64,000 bases of DNA from contig CAVQAI010000011.1 in assembly GCA_963710495.1 (NCBI GenBank), positions 310,001 through 374,000 on the forward strand, written 5' to 3'. Of the stretch, positions 25,758 to 35,129 are shown piece after piece. The DNA comes from Bog-756 sp963710495. GTDB taxonomy: Bacteria > Actinomycetota > Acidimicrobiia > Acidimicrobiales > RAAP-2. Position 1 is the first letter of the stretch. Every line of letters begins with the position of its first letter. A program made the position numbers and the translations under genes. The notes beneath the pieces are model-generated. The model did no database searches and was not told the origin of the DNA. It saw only the letters and a list, made by a program, of their open reading frames with translations.

Positions 25758-27398
25758 ATGCCCGACGAGGCCACCGAGACGAATCCGGCGAACCCCGCAG
25801 GTTCAGCCGTGTTGGACGAGGCGCACCTGGGTGACATCCGAGGCGCCTTCGGGACCATCCGTCAACACGACCTCGACACCCGGCGGTCCTGGGGGGCTCG
25901 GCTTCTCACCCTGGCGGCCATCATGGGGCCGGGGCTCATCGTCATGGTCGGCGACAACGACGCCGGCGGGGTCGCCACCTACAGCCAGGCCGGTCAGAAC
26001 TTCGGTCTCACCCTGCTGTGGACGCTGCCCTTTCTCATCCCCGTCCTGGTGGTCAACCAGGAGATGGTCGTCCGCCTGGGTGCCGTCACCGGTGTCGGTC
26101 ACGCCCGGCTGATCAATGAGCGCTTCGGGCGCTTCTGGGGGGCCTTCTCGGTCGGCGACCTGTTCATCCTGAACTTCCTGACCATCGCCACCGAGTTCAT
26201 CGGCGTGAGCCTCGCCCTCGGCTACTTCGGGGTCAGCGAGTACATCTCGGTCCCCATCGCCGCCCTCTTGCTCGTCGCCATGACCGCGACGGGCAGCTTC
26301 CGGCGCTGGGAGCGCTTCATGTTCGTCTTCATCGCGGTCAACTTCCTGGTCATCCCCCTGGCCGTCTTCAGCCACCCCGCCGCCGGCCCGTTCTTCCACG
26401 ACCTCGTCGTGCCGGGCGTGCAAGGCGGGTTCAACTCGACATCGGTGCTGCTGGTCATCGCCATCGTGGGCACGACGGTGGCGCCCTGGCAATTGTTCTT
26501 CCAGCAATCGAACATCGTGGACAAGCGGATCACCCCCCGGTGGATCAACTACGAACGGGCCGACACCGTGCTCGGGTCGCTGGTGACCGTCTTCGCCGCC
26601 TCCCTGCTCATGGCGGTGGTGGCCGCCGCCTTCACCGGAACGCCGCTGGCTGGCAAGTTCACCGACGCCGGTGGGGTGGCGACCGGCCTGCAGCACCAGG
26701 TGGGACATGCCGCCGGAGCCCTCTTCGCCGTCATCCTCCTCAACGCGTCCATCATCGGGGCGGCCTCGGTGACGCTCGCCACCTCCTACGCCTTCGGGGA
26801 CGTCTTCGGCGCCCACCATTCCCTGCACCGGACGTGGCACGAGGCGAAGTTCTTCTACGGGGTGTTCACCGGCGTGGTGGTGCTGGCGGCGGGCATCGTC
26901 ATCATCCCCGGTGCCCCCCTGGGGTTGATCACCACCAGCGTCCAGGCCCTCGCCGGCGTGCTCCTGCCCAGTGCGACGGTCTTCCTGTTGATGCTGTGCA
27001 ACGACAAGGACGTGCTGGGGCCCTGGGTCAATCGGCCCTGGCTGAACGTCTTGGCCACGGTCATCGTCTCGATCCTGCTGGCGATGTCACTGGTCCTGAT
27101 GACGACCACTTTGTTCAGCCACATCGACGTGACCAAGCTGGCGCTCGTCCTGGGCGGCGTGTTGGTGGCGGCGTACGTCGTCGGCGGGATCCTCTACGCC
27201 CGGTCCCTCCGGCGCCGACCGCCCGGCCCCGCCACCCCGATGGCCAACAAGGCCACCTGGCGCATGCCCGCCCTCAACTTGCTCGACCGGCCCCGATGGT
27301 CGCGAGGCCGGCTCGTCGGTATGTACGCGCTGCGCGTCTACCTGGTGGCTGCCGTCCTGATGCTGCTGGTCAAGGCGGTCCAGCTCGGGCTCCATTAG
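25758..27398 (+). CDS. NRAMP-related divalent metal transporter (possible Mg2+ type)
   Basis: 546 aa and about eleven membrane helices after a 45-residue acidic N-terminus. The helix-1 metal site that is DPGN in Mn/Fe NRAMPs reads GDNDAGGVATYSQAG here, and the helix-6 MPH motif is replaced by VAPWQLFFQQSN. Such changes mark the NRAMP-related magnesium transporter clade, described from the actinobacterium Eggerthella lenta. The start is fixed by a near-perfect Shine-Dalgarno. The upstream gene encodes a free-standing MgtE-type Mg2+ sensor, which supports Mg2+ as substrate, though Mn2+ cannot be excluded. Confidence 0.8.
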   Translation: MPDEATETNPANPAGSAVLDEAHLGDIRGAFGTIRQHDLDTRRSWGARLLTLAAIMGPGLIVMVGDNDAGGVATYSQAGQNFGLTLLWTLPFLIPVLVVNQEMVVRLGAVTGVGHARLINERFGRFWGAFSVGDLFILNFLTIATEFIGVSLALGYFGVSEYISVPIAALLLVAMTATGSFRRWERFMFVFIAVNFLVIPLAVFSHPAAGPFFHDLVVPGVQGGFNSTSVLLVIAIVGTTVAPWQLFFQQSNIVDKRITPRWINYERADTVLGSLVTVFAASLLMAVVAAAFTGTPLAGKFTDAGGVATGLQHQVGHAAGALFAVILLNASIIGAASVTLATSYAFGDVFGAHHSLHRTWHEAKFFYGVFTGVVVLAAGIVIIPGAPLGLITTSVQALAGVLLPSATVFLLMLCNDKDVLGPWVNRPWLNVLATVIVSILLAMSLVLMTTTLFSHIDVTKLALVLGGVLVAAYVVGGILYARSLRRRPPGPATPMANKATWRMPALNLLDRPRWSRGRLVGMYALRVYLVAAVLMLLVKAVQLGLH

Positions 27399-27509
27399 CG
27401 GAGCCGGGGTCTCCGGCGCTCATCGGGTGCGTGATTCGGGTGGCCCATCCATCGGGCTCGACTGTCCCGCCCATGTGCTGACCCGGTCGTGGCCGAGCCC
27501 GGCAGGTGC

Positions 27510-28448
27510 TCAGCCAGACGACGGGTCGGGGGAGGAAGGGCCCGACGCCCCTGACTGATGGGCGCGGCCGGAGAGCGCGGCCCGGAGCGCCCGGTACCAC
27601 AAGATGGCGCGCCAGGCCCGTGACTGCTCGGTGTAGGCGATCTTGCCCTGGAGCTTGGCGATCTCGACCCGAAGCGGGGTGGTCAGCTCCTTCGCCTCTC
27701 GATCCTTGAGCAGGGAGAACTCAGGGAGTGGAGGCAACGGGAATTGTGATGCCACGGCAACCATGTAGGTCACCGGCTCGACCTGCTGCCGCTCCCAACG
27801 GTCGCCGTCCCTCCGTACGTACATCTCGTCCCGGGGTCCGTCCGGCACGGAGTCGAGTCGTTTCAGCGTCGAGCCGATCGTCGCGCTCTGGACCCACAGG
27901 TCGTAGTTGGAGAAGTAGCGGGAGAGTAGGTCTTCGAACTCGCTACGGCTCAGCTCCTTCACGTGGTACGGGTTGTGGTAACGGGCCTCCTCCGAATAGA
28001 CCTCGCGGTCCGGTGTCGAGACCAGGAACAACCCGCCGGGAGCCAGAACTCGGTGGACCAGCGACAGCAGCTCGTCGTGCTCGGCGATGTGCTCGATGAC
28101 CTCGAAACAGATCACCAACTCGAATGACGCATCGGGGAGATCGCCGAGCTCGAGCACCGAAGCTCGGCGGAACTCGAGATTGTCGAGCGGGTAGTTGTTG
28201 GACGCATGTTCGACGACCCGCGCATCGACGTCGACCCCGACCACGTGCTTGGCCTTCTCGGCCAGGATGGCCGATCCGTAACCCTCCCCGCAACCGAGGT
28301 CGAGAACCCGCTTGCTGTCGGCCATGTCGGCCGCGAAGAAGTAGCGGTGGAGGTGTTCGTACAAGACCTGCCACTCTTCGATCCAGGGAACGCAGCGCTC
28401 CCCGGTCCACTCGAGTGTTCGGTCAATCGGTCGGGGAGGGTTCGCCAT
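27510..28448 (-). CDS. SAM methyltransferase with C-terminal coiled coil
   Basis: 312 aa from the ATG at 28448; an upstream in-frame extension to 28691 has no family similarity I recognise. The methyltransferase core is RVLDLGCGEGYGSAILAEKA (about residue 48), VVGVDVDARVVEHAS, FELVICFEVIEHIAEHDELL and HRVLAPGGLFLVSTPDREV. After residue 240 comes a helical tail, EIAKLQGKIAYTEQSRAWR followed by AILWYRALRAAL. This resembles the coiled-coil plus basic-tail ending of other enzymes in this region. It is divergent from the GT4 gene and is probably a glycan methyltransferase. Confidence 0.8.
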   Translation of the reverse strand: MANPPRPIDRTLEWTGERCVPWIEEWQVLYEHLHRYFFAADMADSKRVLDLGCGEGYGSAILAEKAKHVVGVDVDARVVEHASNNYPLDNLEFRRASVLELGDLPDASFELVICFEVIEHIAEHDELLSLVHRVLAPGGLFLVSTPDREVYSEEARYHNPYHVKELSRSEFEDLLSRYFSNYDLWVQSATIGSTLKRLDSVPDGPRDEMYVRRDGDRWERQQVEPVTYMVAVASQFPLPPLPEFSLLKDREAKELTTPLRVEIAKLQGKIAYTEQSRAWRAILWYRALRAALSGRAHQSGASGPSSPDPSSG

Positions 28449-28656
28449 AGCTCGGAGGTTGACTCGCGGCAATTCATAGTAGACGCTACCCGCAGTTCTA
28501 CGGCGTAGCGAGCCGCCGGGGGGAGGGCTGACCCGGCGATCCGGGTCGGTCACCCGCTTGGCAAGCCCCGGCCGTCGACGGGTGGCGTCGGGTTGCGCTG
28601 AAGTACCTGGCCGGGGGAAGATCGGGCTTCCATGTGCCGGTACGCCTCGATTGTCC

Positions 28657-30024
28657 ATGCCTAGTTTCGGGGTGAGGCGGCACAAGGTCAAGGGACCTTC
28701 GAGCCCCCCTCCCGTCCCGGAACGGATCGCCCCCCGTCCACCGTCTCCCGACGGACTCCGGATCGCCTTCCTCGTCTACCGGGGCAACCCGCGCTGTGGG
28801 GGCCAGGGGGTTTACACCCGCCACCTGACCCGGGAGCTGGTGGCGCTGGGCCATTCGGTCGAGGTGTTCGCCGGGCAGCCCTGGCCCGACGTGGACGAGG
28901 GGGTCGGCTTCACCCCGGTCCCGAGCCTCGACCTCTATCGCGAGCCCGACCCGTTCCGCATCCCTGGGCCACGGGAGTTCCGGAACTCCCACCCGTCCTC
29001 GATCGCCGCCCTCGAGTTCGCCGTGATGTGCGCCGCCGGCTTCCCCGAGCCGTGGACGTTCAGCCTCCGGGCCCGGCGTCTGCTGGCGGCGCGGCGCGGG
29101 GAGTTCGACCTGGTCCACGACAACCAGTGCCTGGGCAATGGGATCCTCGGCATGATCGACGATGGCTGGCCGTTGCTCACGACGCTGCACCACCCGATCA
29201 CCGTCGATCGTCAGCTCGCTCTGAGCCATGCGTCGAACCCGTGGCAGTACTTCACCCAGCTCCGCTGGTTCGGGTTCTTGCGGATGCAGGAGCGGGTTGC
29301 TCGGGCACTGCCCCGCGTGGTCACCGTGTCCGAGTCGTCGCGGACGGACATCGCGGCCCACATGAAGGTGGCCTACGACCGGATGACCGTGGTGCCGGTC
29401 GGTGTCGACCACACCGTCTTCCGACCCCGCCAGGACGTGGTTCCCGTGCCCGGCCGGATCATGGTGACGTCGTCCTCGGACGTGCCGATGAAGGGCCTGG
29501 TGCCCCTTCTGGAGGCGGTGGCCAAACTGCGCACCGAACGGGACGTCGAGCTGGTGGTGATCGGCAATCCCCGACCCGACGGCCGCGTGGCCCGCGCCAT
29601 CGACCGCCTCGACCTGGCGCCGGCGGTCCGGTGCGTTTCCGGCATCAGTGACGACGAATTGGCTCGGAACTACGCCCGAGCCCAGGTGGCCGTGGTGCCC
29701 TCGCTCTACGAAGGCTTCTCGTTGCCCGCCATCGAGGCGATGGCCTGCGGGGTGGCGCTGGTGGCGACCACCGGCGGGGCGCTCCCCGAGGTGGTGGGTC
29801 GTGACGGCGACACCGGGCTGTTGGTCCCGCCGGACGATCCCGGCGCGCTGGCCAGTGCCATCGCCCGCCTGCTCGACGACGACGAGCTCCGGGCCCGGCT
29901 CGGGGCCGCCGGCCGCCAACGGGTACTCGGACGGTTCACCTGGCCGGTGACCGCGGCCGGGACCGGCGCCGAGTACCGAGCCCTGATGTCCGACATCGCC
30001 CCACTCGGGGGCTCCCGGTGCTGA
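28657..30024 (+). CDS. Glycosyltransferase family 4 (GT-B)
   Basis: 455 aa. The N-domain has IAFLVYRGNPRCGGQGVYTR, the glycine-rich acceptor side of GT4 enzymes. The C-domain has the donor site VAVVPSLYEGFSLPAIEAM (ExxxxxxxE pattern, about residue 350), then CGVALVATTGGALPEVVG. It starts a three-gene run GT4, methyltransferase, alpha/alpha-toroid protein with overlapping stops and starts, an arrangement I recall from other actinobacteria. The ATG at 28657 follows about 30 N-terminal codons of low similarity, so a later start is possible. Confidence 0.87.
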   Translation: MPSFGVRRHKVKGPSSPPPVPERIAPRPPSPDGLRIAFLVYRGNPRCGGQGVYTRHLTRELVALGHSVEVFAGQPWPDVDEGVGFTPVPSLDLYREPDPFRIPGPREFRNSHPSSIAALEFAVMCAAGFPEPWTFSLRARRLLAARRGEFDLVHDNQCLGNGILGMIDDGWPLLTTLHHPITVDRQLALSHASNPWQYFTQLRWFGFLRMQERVARALPRVVTVSESSRTDIAAHMKVAYDRMTVVPVGVDHTVFRPRQDVVPVPGRIMVTSSSDVPMKGLVPLLEAVAKLRTERDVELVVIGNPRPDGRVARAIDRLDLAPAVRCVSGISDDELARNYARAQVAVVPSLYEGFSLPAIEAMACGVALVATTGGALPEVVGRDGDTGLLVPPDDPGALASAIARLLDDDELRARLGAAGRQRVLGRFTWPVTAAGTGAEYRALMSDIAPLGGSRC

Positions 30025-30791
30025 CCGTCGACTACGCCCGCCTGGGCGTGCGGCCGGGGGACCGGTTGCTCGACCTCGGTTGCGGGTTCGGCCGTCACGC
30101 CTATCAGGCGGCCCGTCTGGGCGCCGCCGTGGTGGCCTACGACGCCGGCGCCGACGAGGTCCGAAACGTGGCCGACACCTTCGGGGCGATGAGCGTCGCC
30201 GGGGAGCTCGACCCCGAGGATGCCCGGGTCGGGCCGGTCCAGGGCGACGCCCTCGCCCTGCCATTCGGCGACGCCACCTTCGACCGGGTCATCGCCTCCG
30301 AGGTCCTCGAGCACATTCCCGACGACGAACGGGCCATGGCCGAGCTGGCCCGAGTGCTACGACCAGGTGGGTCGATGGCGGTGACCGTCCCCCGATGCGG
30401 CCCCGAATTCGTGAACTGGGCCCTGTCCGACGAGTACCACGACGTGCCGGGCGGCCATGTCCGCATCTACCGCCGGAGCCAACTGGTCGACCGGCTCGAG
30501 CGCACCGGCCTGCAGGCCGTGGGGAGCCACCACGCCCACGGCTTGCACGCCCCGTACTGGTGGTTGCGCTGCATCGTCGGGCCGACCAACGACACCAATC
30601 CGGCTGTCGCCACCTACCACCGGCTGCTGGTGTGGGACATCGAGAAGGCCCCGAAGGTCACCCGCTACGCCGATCGCCTCCTCAACCCCCTGGTGGGGAA
30701 GAGCCTGGTGGTCTACCTGGAGAAGCCGGTGACGTTCCGCCGAGACCTCCAGCCCGAAGAGGCGGGCTCCCGCGTCGGTGCCGTGGCATGA
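30018..30791 (+). CDS. Class I SAM-dependent methyltransferase
   Basis: 257 aa. Motif I is DRLLDLGCGFGRHAYQAARLG (within residues 14-34), the acidic loop VVAYDAG follows, and FDRVIASEVLEHIPDDERAM leads to LARVLRPGGSMAVTVPR. The GTG start overlaps the GT4 stop by 7 bases, and its own stop overlaps the next gene (ATGA, 30788-30791). A late segment HAPYWWLRCIVGP resembles methyltransferases that act on polyprenyl or aromatic substrates. The three-gene cluster suggests one pathway, but the substrate is unknown. Confidence 0.82.
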   Translation: MLTVDYARLGVRPGDRLLDLGCGFGRHAYQAARLGAAVVAYDAGADEVRNVADTFGAMSVAGELDPEDARVGPVQGDALALPFGDATFDRVIASEVLEHIPDDERAMAELARVLRPGGSMAVTVPRCGPEFVNWALSDEYHDVPGGHVRIYRRSQLVDRLERTGLQAVGSHHAHGLHAPYWWLRCIVGPTNDTNPAVATYHRLLVWDIEKAPKVTRYADRLLNPLVGKSLVVYLEKPVTFRRDLQPEEAGSRVGAVA

Positions 30792-31891
30792 GGCCGATCC
30801 CCGAAGTGCCGGGCGTCATGTCCGCCGAGCAGGTGCTGGCCACGGCTCGGTCGATCGCCGGGCTGCAGCGCCCGGACGGCATGATCGAGTGGTACCCCGG
30901 TGGTCACTGCGATCCCTGGAACCATGTCGAGGCAGCCATGGCCCTCACCGTGGCGGGGTTCGATGTCGAGGCCGACCGGGCCTACCAGTGGCTGGTCGAC
31001 ACCCAGCTGCCCGACGGGAGCTGGTTCAACTACTACCTGGCCACGGGCATCGAGGATGCCCGGCTCGACACCAACGTCTGCGCCTATCTGGCCACCGGGG
31101 CGTGGCACCGCTTCGTCTCGACCGGCGATCTCGAGGCCCTCGAGAAGTTGTGGCCCACGGTGGAGCGGAGCGTCGACTTCGTGCTGCGTTGGCCGCGGCC
31201 GGACGGCGCCATCCGGTGGTCGCTCGATCCCTCGGGCTTCCTCGAAGAATTCGCCCTGCTCACCGGCTCGTCATCGATCTACCACAGCCTGCGCTGCGCC
31301 ATCGCCTGCGCCGAGCACCTGGGCCACGAGCGGCCCGACTGGGAGTTTGCCGCCGGCCGACTGGCTCATGCCGTGGCCCACGAGCCGGCCGCATTCGCCC
31401 CGAAAGACGAGTTCGCCATGGACTGGTACTACCCGGTGCTGGCCGGCGCCTTGACCGGGGATGCGGCCCGTCGCCGCATCGAGCAGTGGTGGTCGATCTT
31501 CGTGATGGAGGGTCGGGGCGTGCGGTGCGTGTCGACCGGGGAGTGGGTCACCGCGGCCGAGACGGCCGAGTGCGTGCTCGCCCTCGACGCCCTGGGCCTC
31601 GACGGGCCGGCGCTCGAGCTGTTCACGTGGGCCCAGGGCCTCCGCAACGACGACGGCTCCTACTGGACCGGAATGGTCTATCCCGAGGAGGTCACCTACC
31701 CGCCCCTCGAGCGCTCCTCGTACACGGCCGGCGCCATCGTGCTGGCCGCCGATGCGCTGAGCCGGACCACCCGGGCGTCGGGGATCTTCCGCGGGGAAGG
31801 GCTCCCGAGCCATCTCGACCTCACCGAGCCCGCTCCCGAGGCCCCGGTGGAGCCGGCCGTGCACACGCCCGGCCCGCTGCGACCTCACTGA
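30788..31891 (+). CDS. Prenyltransferase/terpene-cyclase-like alpha/alpha-toroid protein
   Basis: 367 aa of repeated helices typical of (alpha/alpha)6 toroids. A QW-like repeat, TQLPDGSWFNYYLATG, lies near residue 75 and NDDGSYWTGMVYPEEVT near 295. The N-terminus SIAGLQRPDGMIEWYPGGH matches a group usually labelled prenyltransferase in actinobacteria, but the DxDD motif of squalene cyclases is not seen. A glycan-active role is just as possible. It is the third gene of the GT4-methyltransferase-toroid set, linked by an ATGA overlap. Confidence 0.7.
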   Translation: MRPIPEVPGVMSAEQVLATARSIAGLQRPDGMIEWYPGGHCDPWNHVEAAMALTVAGFDVEADRAYQWLVDTQLPDGSWFNYYLATGIEDARLDTNVCAYLATGAWHRFVSTGDLEALEKLWPTVERSVDFVLRWPRPDGAIRWSLDPSGFLEEFALLTGSSSIYHSLRCAIACAEHLGHERPDWEFAAGRLAHAVAHEPAAFAPKDEFAMDWYYPVLAGALTGDAARRRIEQWWSIFVMEGRGVRCVSTGEWVTAAETAECVLALDALGLDGPALELFTWAQGLRNDDGSYWTGMVYPEEVTYPPLERSSYTAGAIVLAADALSRTTRASGIFRGEGLPSHLDLTEPAPEAPVEPAVHTPGPLRPH

Positions 31892-31982
31892 CCGGAACCG
31901 TCGAGCCCGACCGGGCTGTTCATCTGCTCCGGCCCCGGGGCGATCACCGCGGTCGGGCTGGCCGCTCGTGGGGAAGGGCGAT

Positions 31983-33225
31983 TCATCCGTTCGGCGGCGT
32001 CCCCGACCTTCGGCCGGCCAGATCACCCACCAATTGCTGGACGCGATCCCGGGCCACCGCCCACTCGTAGTTGCGGAGGTACAGGCTCTCGGCCGCATCC
32101 GTCAGCCGTTTCCGGAGATCGACGTCCACCAGAAGCTGTTGACAGGCCGAGGCGAAGTCCTCGGCGGTATCGGCCAACAGCAGGTGCACTCCGGGCTGCA
32201 CGTCGAGACCATCAGCCCCGATGGTGGTCGATACGACCGGCACTCGATAGGCGAACGACTCGAGGATCTTCACGCGGGTGCCGCTCCCGATGCGGAGCGG
32301 GACGACGGCGATGTCGGCCCGGGCCAGTTCAGGTTCCATGTCCGGGACACTGCCGACCACGGTGACCGATGGTGGGCGATGCCAACGCCGGACCCCGGGC
32401 ACGGTGTTGCCGACCAGCCGGATCTCGGCCCCCGGCACCTTGGCCCACAGTGAGGGGGCGACTTGGCCGAGCAGCCACTCCACCGCATCCATGTTGGGCC
32501 CGTAGTGGAGGCTTCCCTGGAGCAGGATGGTGGGTGGGTCACCGACCGCCTCGTGGTCCTGCCTCCGAGTCGGTCGCGGGTACGTGTTCGGGATGACCAC
32601 CGCGTTCGGAATTCCGGACCGGCGGAGATCGACATCGCTGCTCAGTACGACCTTGTCGACCTGGCCGGCCACCTCGTGCTGAAAGGCCTGCCAGTCGCGG
32701 GCGTTCCGGGCCGCCTGGGCCGCCGCCACGCGCTGGCGGACGGACGGGATGAACCCGGGGCCCGGCGGCTGGCGGCGCAGGAGCTCCGCACGCTGGCGAG
32801 CCTTCTCGTCCTCGAGGTCCACCAGATCGATGACGGTCGGGCCGAGCCGGGGGCGTCCCATCCAGTCGAAGGTCGCCGCCGTACTGAACCACACGACGTC
32901 GTAGCTGTCGGCAACCCAGGATTCGAAGCGGCGACGAGGCACTGGATCGCCGGCCCGCATGACCACCTCGATGGGGACGCCCCGCCGCGCCAACCAAGCC
33001 GTCCTCCACTTCGAGCGCGCCCGGGGTCACCGGATAGGGCACCGCCTCCATCCGCTCGATGGAGACGGTTGGAGGAAGGACGGGGGTGGCCCGGCGAGGA
33101 TCGTAGAGGGTGTAGAGGTCCGTCTGGCCCAGTGCCGCCACGGCTTCGATGATCTTGCCCAGTCGGATCGTGCCCCCACCCGTCGACGGCCAGGGGAAGT
33201 CTTCAGCCACCAGGAGGATCTTCAT
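31983..33225 (-). pseudogene. Frameshifted GT-B glycosyltransferase, paralogue of the gene at 44028
   Basis: The N-terminal part starts at the ATG at 33225 (MKILLVAEDFPWPSTGGGTI). It runs to VPYPVTPG, then goes out of frame. The next frame continues with ARSKWRTAWLARRGVPIEV through the donor domain (ILLQGSLHYGPNMDAVEWL, VPLRIGSGTRVKILESFAYR) to 31983. The intact paralogue at 44028-45257 reads HPAIDRTNRWRARWLARGG at the same place. Removing one base in the CCCGGGG run near 33020 restores a protein of about 413 aa. Either the gene is dead or the assembly has a homopolymer indel. Confidence 0.85.
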
Positions 33226-33372
33226 CTCGTCGCCTGACTCATCCGGAGCGCCCGGGGCGGCCGACATCGGGTGCACGCCTGCGTGCCTGCCCGGATGCCT
33301 CCCGGCGAGGACCGACCGCCGCCCATGACCCCGGTTCCGCTTTCTTTGGTCGCGCCGACGGCACTGTCGCGT

Positions 33373-33663
33373 TCACGCGGATCGGCGCCGCAGGCCCTTC
33401 AACCACATCTTCAGCCGGACCCACGGGAGTGACTCGATGTAGGCCGTCTTGGCCTGAAGAAAGCCGAGCGTCTCCTCGAGCTCGGACTCGACGGCGCTCA
33501 CGTAGTCATCCTTCACGCTGAGCTCGGCCTTCGCCGATCGCAGCTCCCGGTCGGCCTGGGCAACGCGCTCGGTGAGCGCTCGACGCTCCTCCTCGAGCCG
33601 GTGGAGCTGATGCGAAGCATCGTCTGTCCCCGTCCCCGGCCCACTTGGCGCTGCATCGGCCAT
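33373..33663 (-). CDS. Small coiled-coil protein with basic C-terminal tail
   Basis: 96 aa, no catalytic domain. After about 20 polar residues comes one long heptad-like helix (residues 20-70; HQLHRLEEERRALTERVAQA, AKAELSVKDDYVSAVESELE). It ends in GFLQAKTAYIESLPWVRLKM and WLKGLRRRSA. The ending is the same in character as the tails of the methyltransferases and the sulfotransferase in this region. It starts 20 bases after the GT2 stop and is probably cotranscribed. It could be a scaffold or the detached tail of a longer enzyme. I do not recognise a named family. Confidence 0.6.
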   Translation of the reverse strand: MADAAPSGPGTGTDDASHQLHRLEEERRALTERVAQADRELRSAKAELSVKDDYVSAVESELEETLGFLQAKTAYIESLPWVRLKMWLKGLRRRSA

Positions 33664-33682
33664 CGATGGAGGATACCGATGT

Positions 33683-34972
33683 TTACTGCCGCAGTCCGGT
33701 TGTCGGGTCCCGGCGCACGGGGACGATCGAGGAAAGGCTCGACCGAAGATCGGCATCCCCGTGCTCGGGCGAGAACCGCACGACCGGGACCTCCGTGCCG
33801 TCGGACCTGATGACCGGTGGCTGGCGCCAGCGAGTGCTGGCGGTGACGACCACCGCGTCCCAATCGGCGCCGGCGGTGGCCAGCACCTCGTCGACATCGG
33901 TCCGTAGGTCGACTCCGGTCGCAGCCCACCGGTCGGCCTGTGTCGATCGGTCAGCACCGGAATCGGGCTCGACGTCCATGACCGACGACACCACCGTGAT
34001 CGCCCACCCGACCGCGCCGAGTGCCTCGACCGCATCCCACAGGCGCCGGGCGGAGCCTTCCGGCACTCCCTCTGCGACCAGCAACAGCCGGGGCGGAGAT
34101 CCCCGCGCCCGGTGGATGGACCACTCGATGGCCGAGTCATCGAGGTGTTCGGGCCGCTCACCGAAGCCGGCCAGCTCCGATCGCCACTTTTCGACGAACT
34201 GCTGGCGATTGCGTTTCAAGAGGAACTTGCGGTAGCGGGCCGTCGTGCTCTGACTCTCCAGGTGGTGCAGGAGGGCCCGCGGTTCGTACACCACGCGGTA
34301 TCCGTGCTCCCGCATCGCCATGCATAGGTCGACGTCCTCGAAATATGCGGGGTAGTAGCGCTCGTCGAACCCGCCGACCGCGTTCCAGGCCTCCCGGCGC
34401 ACCATGAGGCCATTGGCCGACATGAAGTCCACATCTCGTAGGTAGCGGTACCGGCGCGTGCCGGCTGGGAGGCCGAAGCCGACCCGTTCGGTGGAGCCGT
34501 CGGCCCACAGCACCGACCCGGCCTCCTGCAACGAGCCGTCTTCCGAGAGGATCCGGCAGCCGACCGACCCGATCGTCGGGTCGAGCTCGGCGGTGGCCAC
34601 CAGCTGTGCGATGCAGTTCGATGCCACTGTGCTGTCGTCATTGACGAAGAAGAGGTAGTCGCCACGGGCGATCTCGCCCGCCAGGTTGTTGCCTCCGCCG
34701 AAGCCCAGATTTGTCCCACTCCGGACCAGCACGATGTCGTCGCGTTCCTCAAGAGCCTGCCGGGCCGATTGCGACATGCCGTTGGCCACGACCACTGTCT
34801 CGGTCTCGCTCCACCCGCTGGTGGCGGTGAGGGCGTCGAGACAACCGAGAACGAGGGTGGGGTCGGACAGCACCGGGATGCAGATCGACACGCGGGGAGA
34901 CGCAGGGACAGACGAACCTCTACGGACCAATCGGTTGTCACCCGCCCCGGTCACGACGTTCCCATCAGCCAC
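33683..34972 (-). CDS. Glycosyltransferase family 2, rhamnosyltransferase-like
   Basis: 429 aa. GT-A core: VSICIPVLSDPTLVLGCLDA, NLGFGGGNNLAGEIARGDYL, FFVNDDSTV (DD metal site, about residue 115), and FDERYYPAYFEDVDLCMAMR with the ED acceptor motif. This layout is that of WbbL-type rhamnosyl transferases. The last 130 residues (RLLLVAEGVPEGSARRLWDA onward) form a second alpha/beta segment, possibly a vestigial Rossmann domain. GTG start. The small coiled-coil gene follows. Confidence 0.82.
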   Translation of the reverse strand: MADGNVVTGAGDNRLVRRGSSVPASPRVSICIPVLSDPTLVLGCLDALTATSGWSETETVVVANGMSQSARQALEERDDIVLVRSGTNLGFGGGNNLAGEIARGDYLFFVNDDSTVASNCIAQLVATAELDPTIGSVGCRILSEDGSLQEAGSVLWADGSTERVGFGLPAGTRRYRYLRDVDFMSANGLMVRREAWNAVGGFDERYYPAYFEDVDLCMAMREHGYRVVYEPRALLHHLESQSTTARYRKFLLKRNRQQFVEKWRSELAGFGERPEHLDDSAIEWSIHRARGSPPRLLLVAEGVPEGSARRLWDAVEALGAVGWAITVVSSVMDVEPDSGADRSTQADRWAATGVDLRTDVDEVLATAGADWDAVVVTASTRWRQPPVIRSDGTEVPVVRFSPEHGDADLRSSLSSIVPVRRDPTTGLRQ

Positions 34973-35129
34973 TTCGGCGCCGAAGAATGTTCCATCTGCC
35001 CGGCCGGCACGATCTGGGCCGGGGCCTGCTCCGTCTCACCGAGCGTAGTCCCTCGTCGTGGCGGTCGTCTTGGCGGCGAGGTGAACGACGCCGTGAAGGG
35101 AGGGCCGTGACGGCAGGCGCCCGGTCGTG

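Noticed and set aside
27399..27509. Terminator between NRAMP-like and methyltransferase genes
   Set aside because: Only a 5-bp GCCGG/CCGGC stem with no T run is present, too weak to call.
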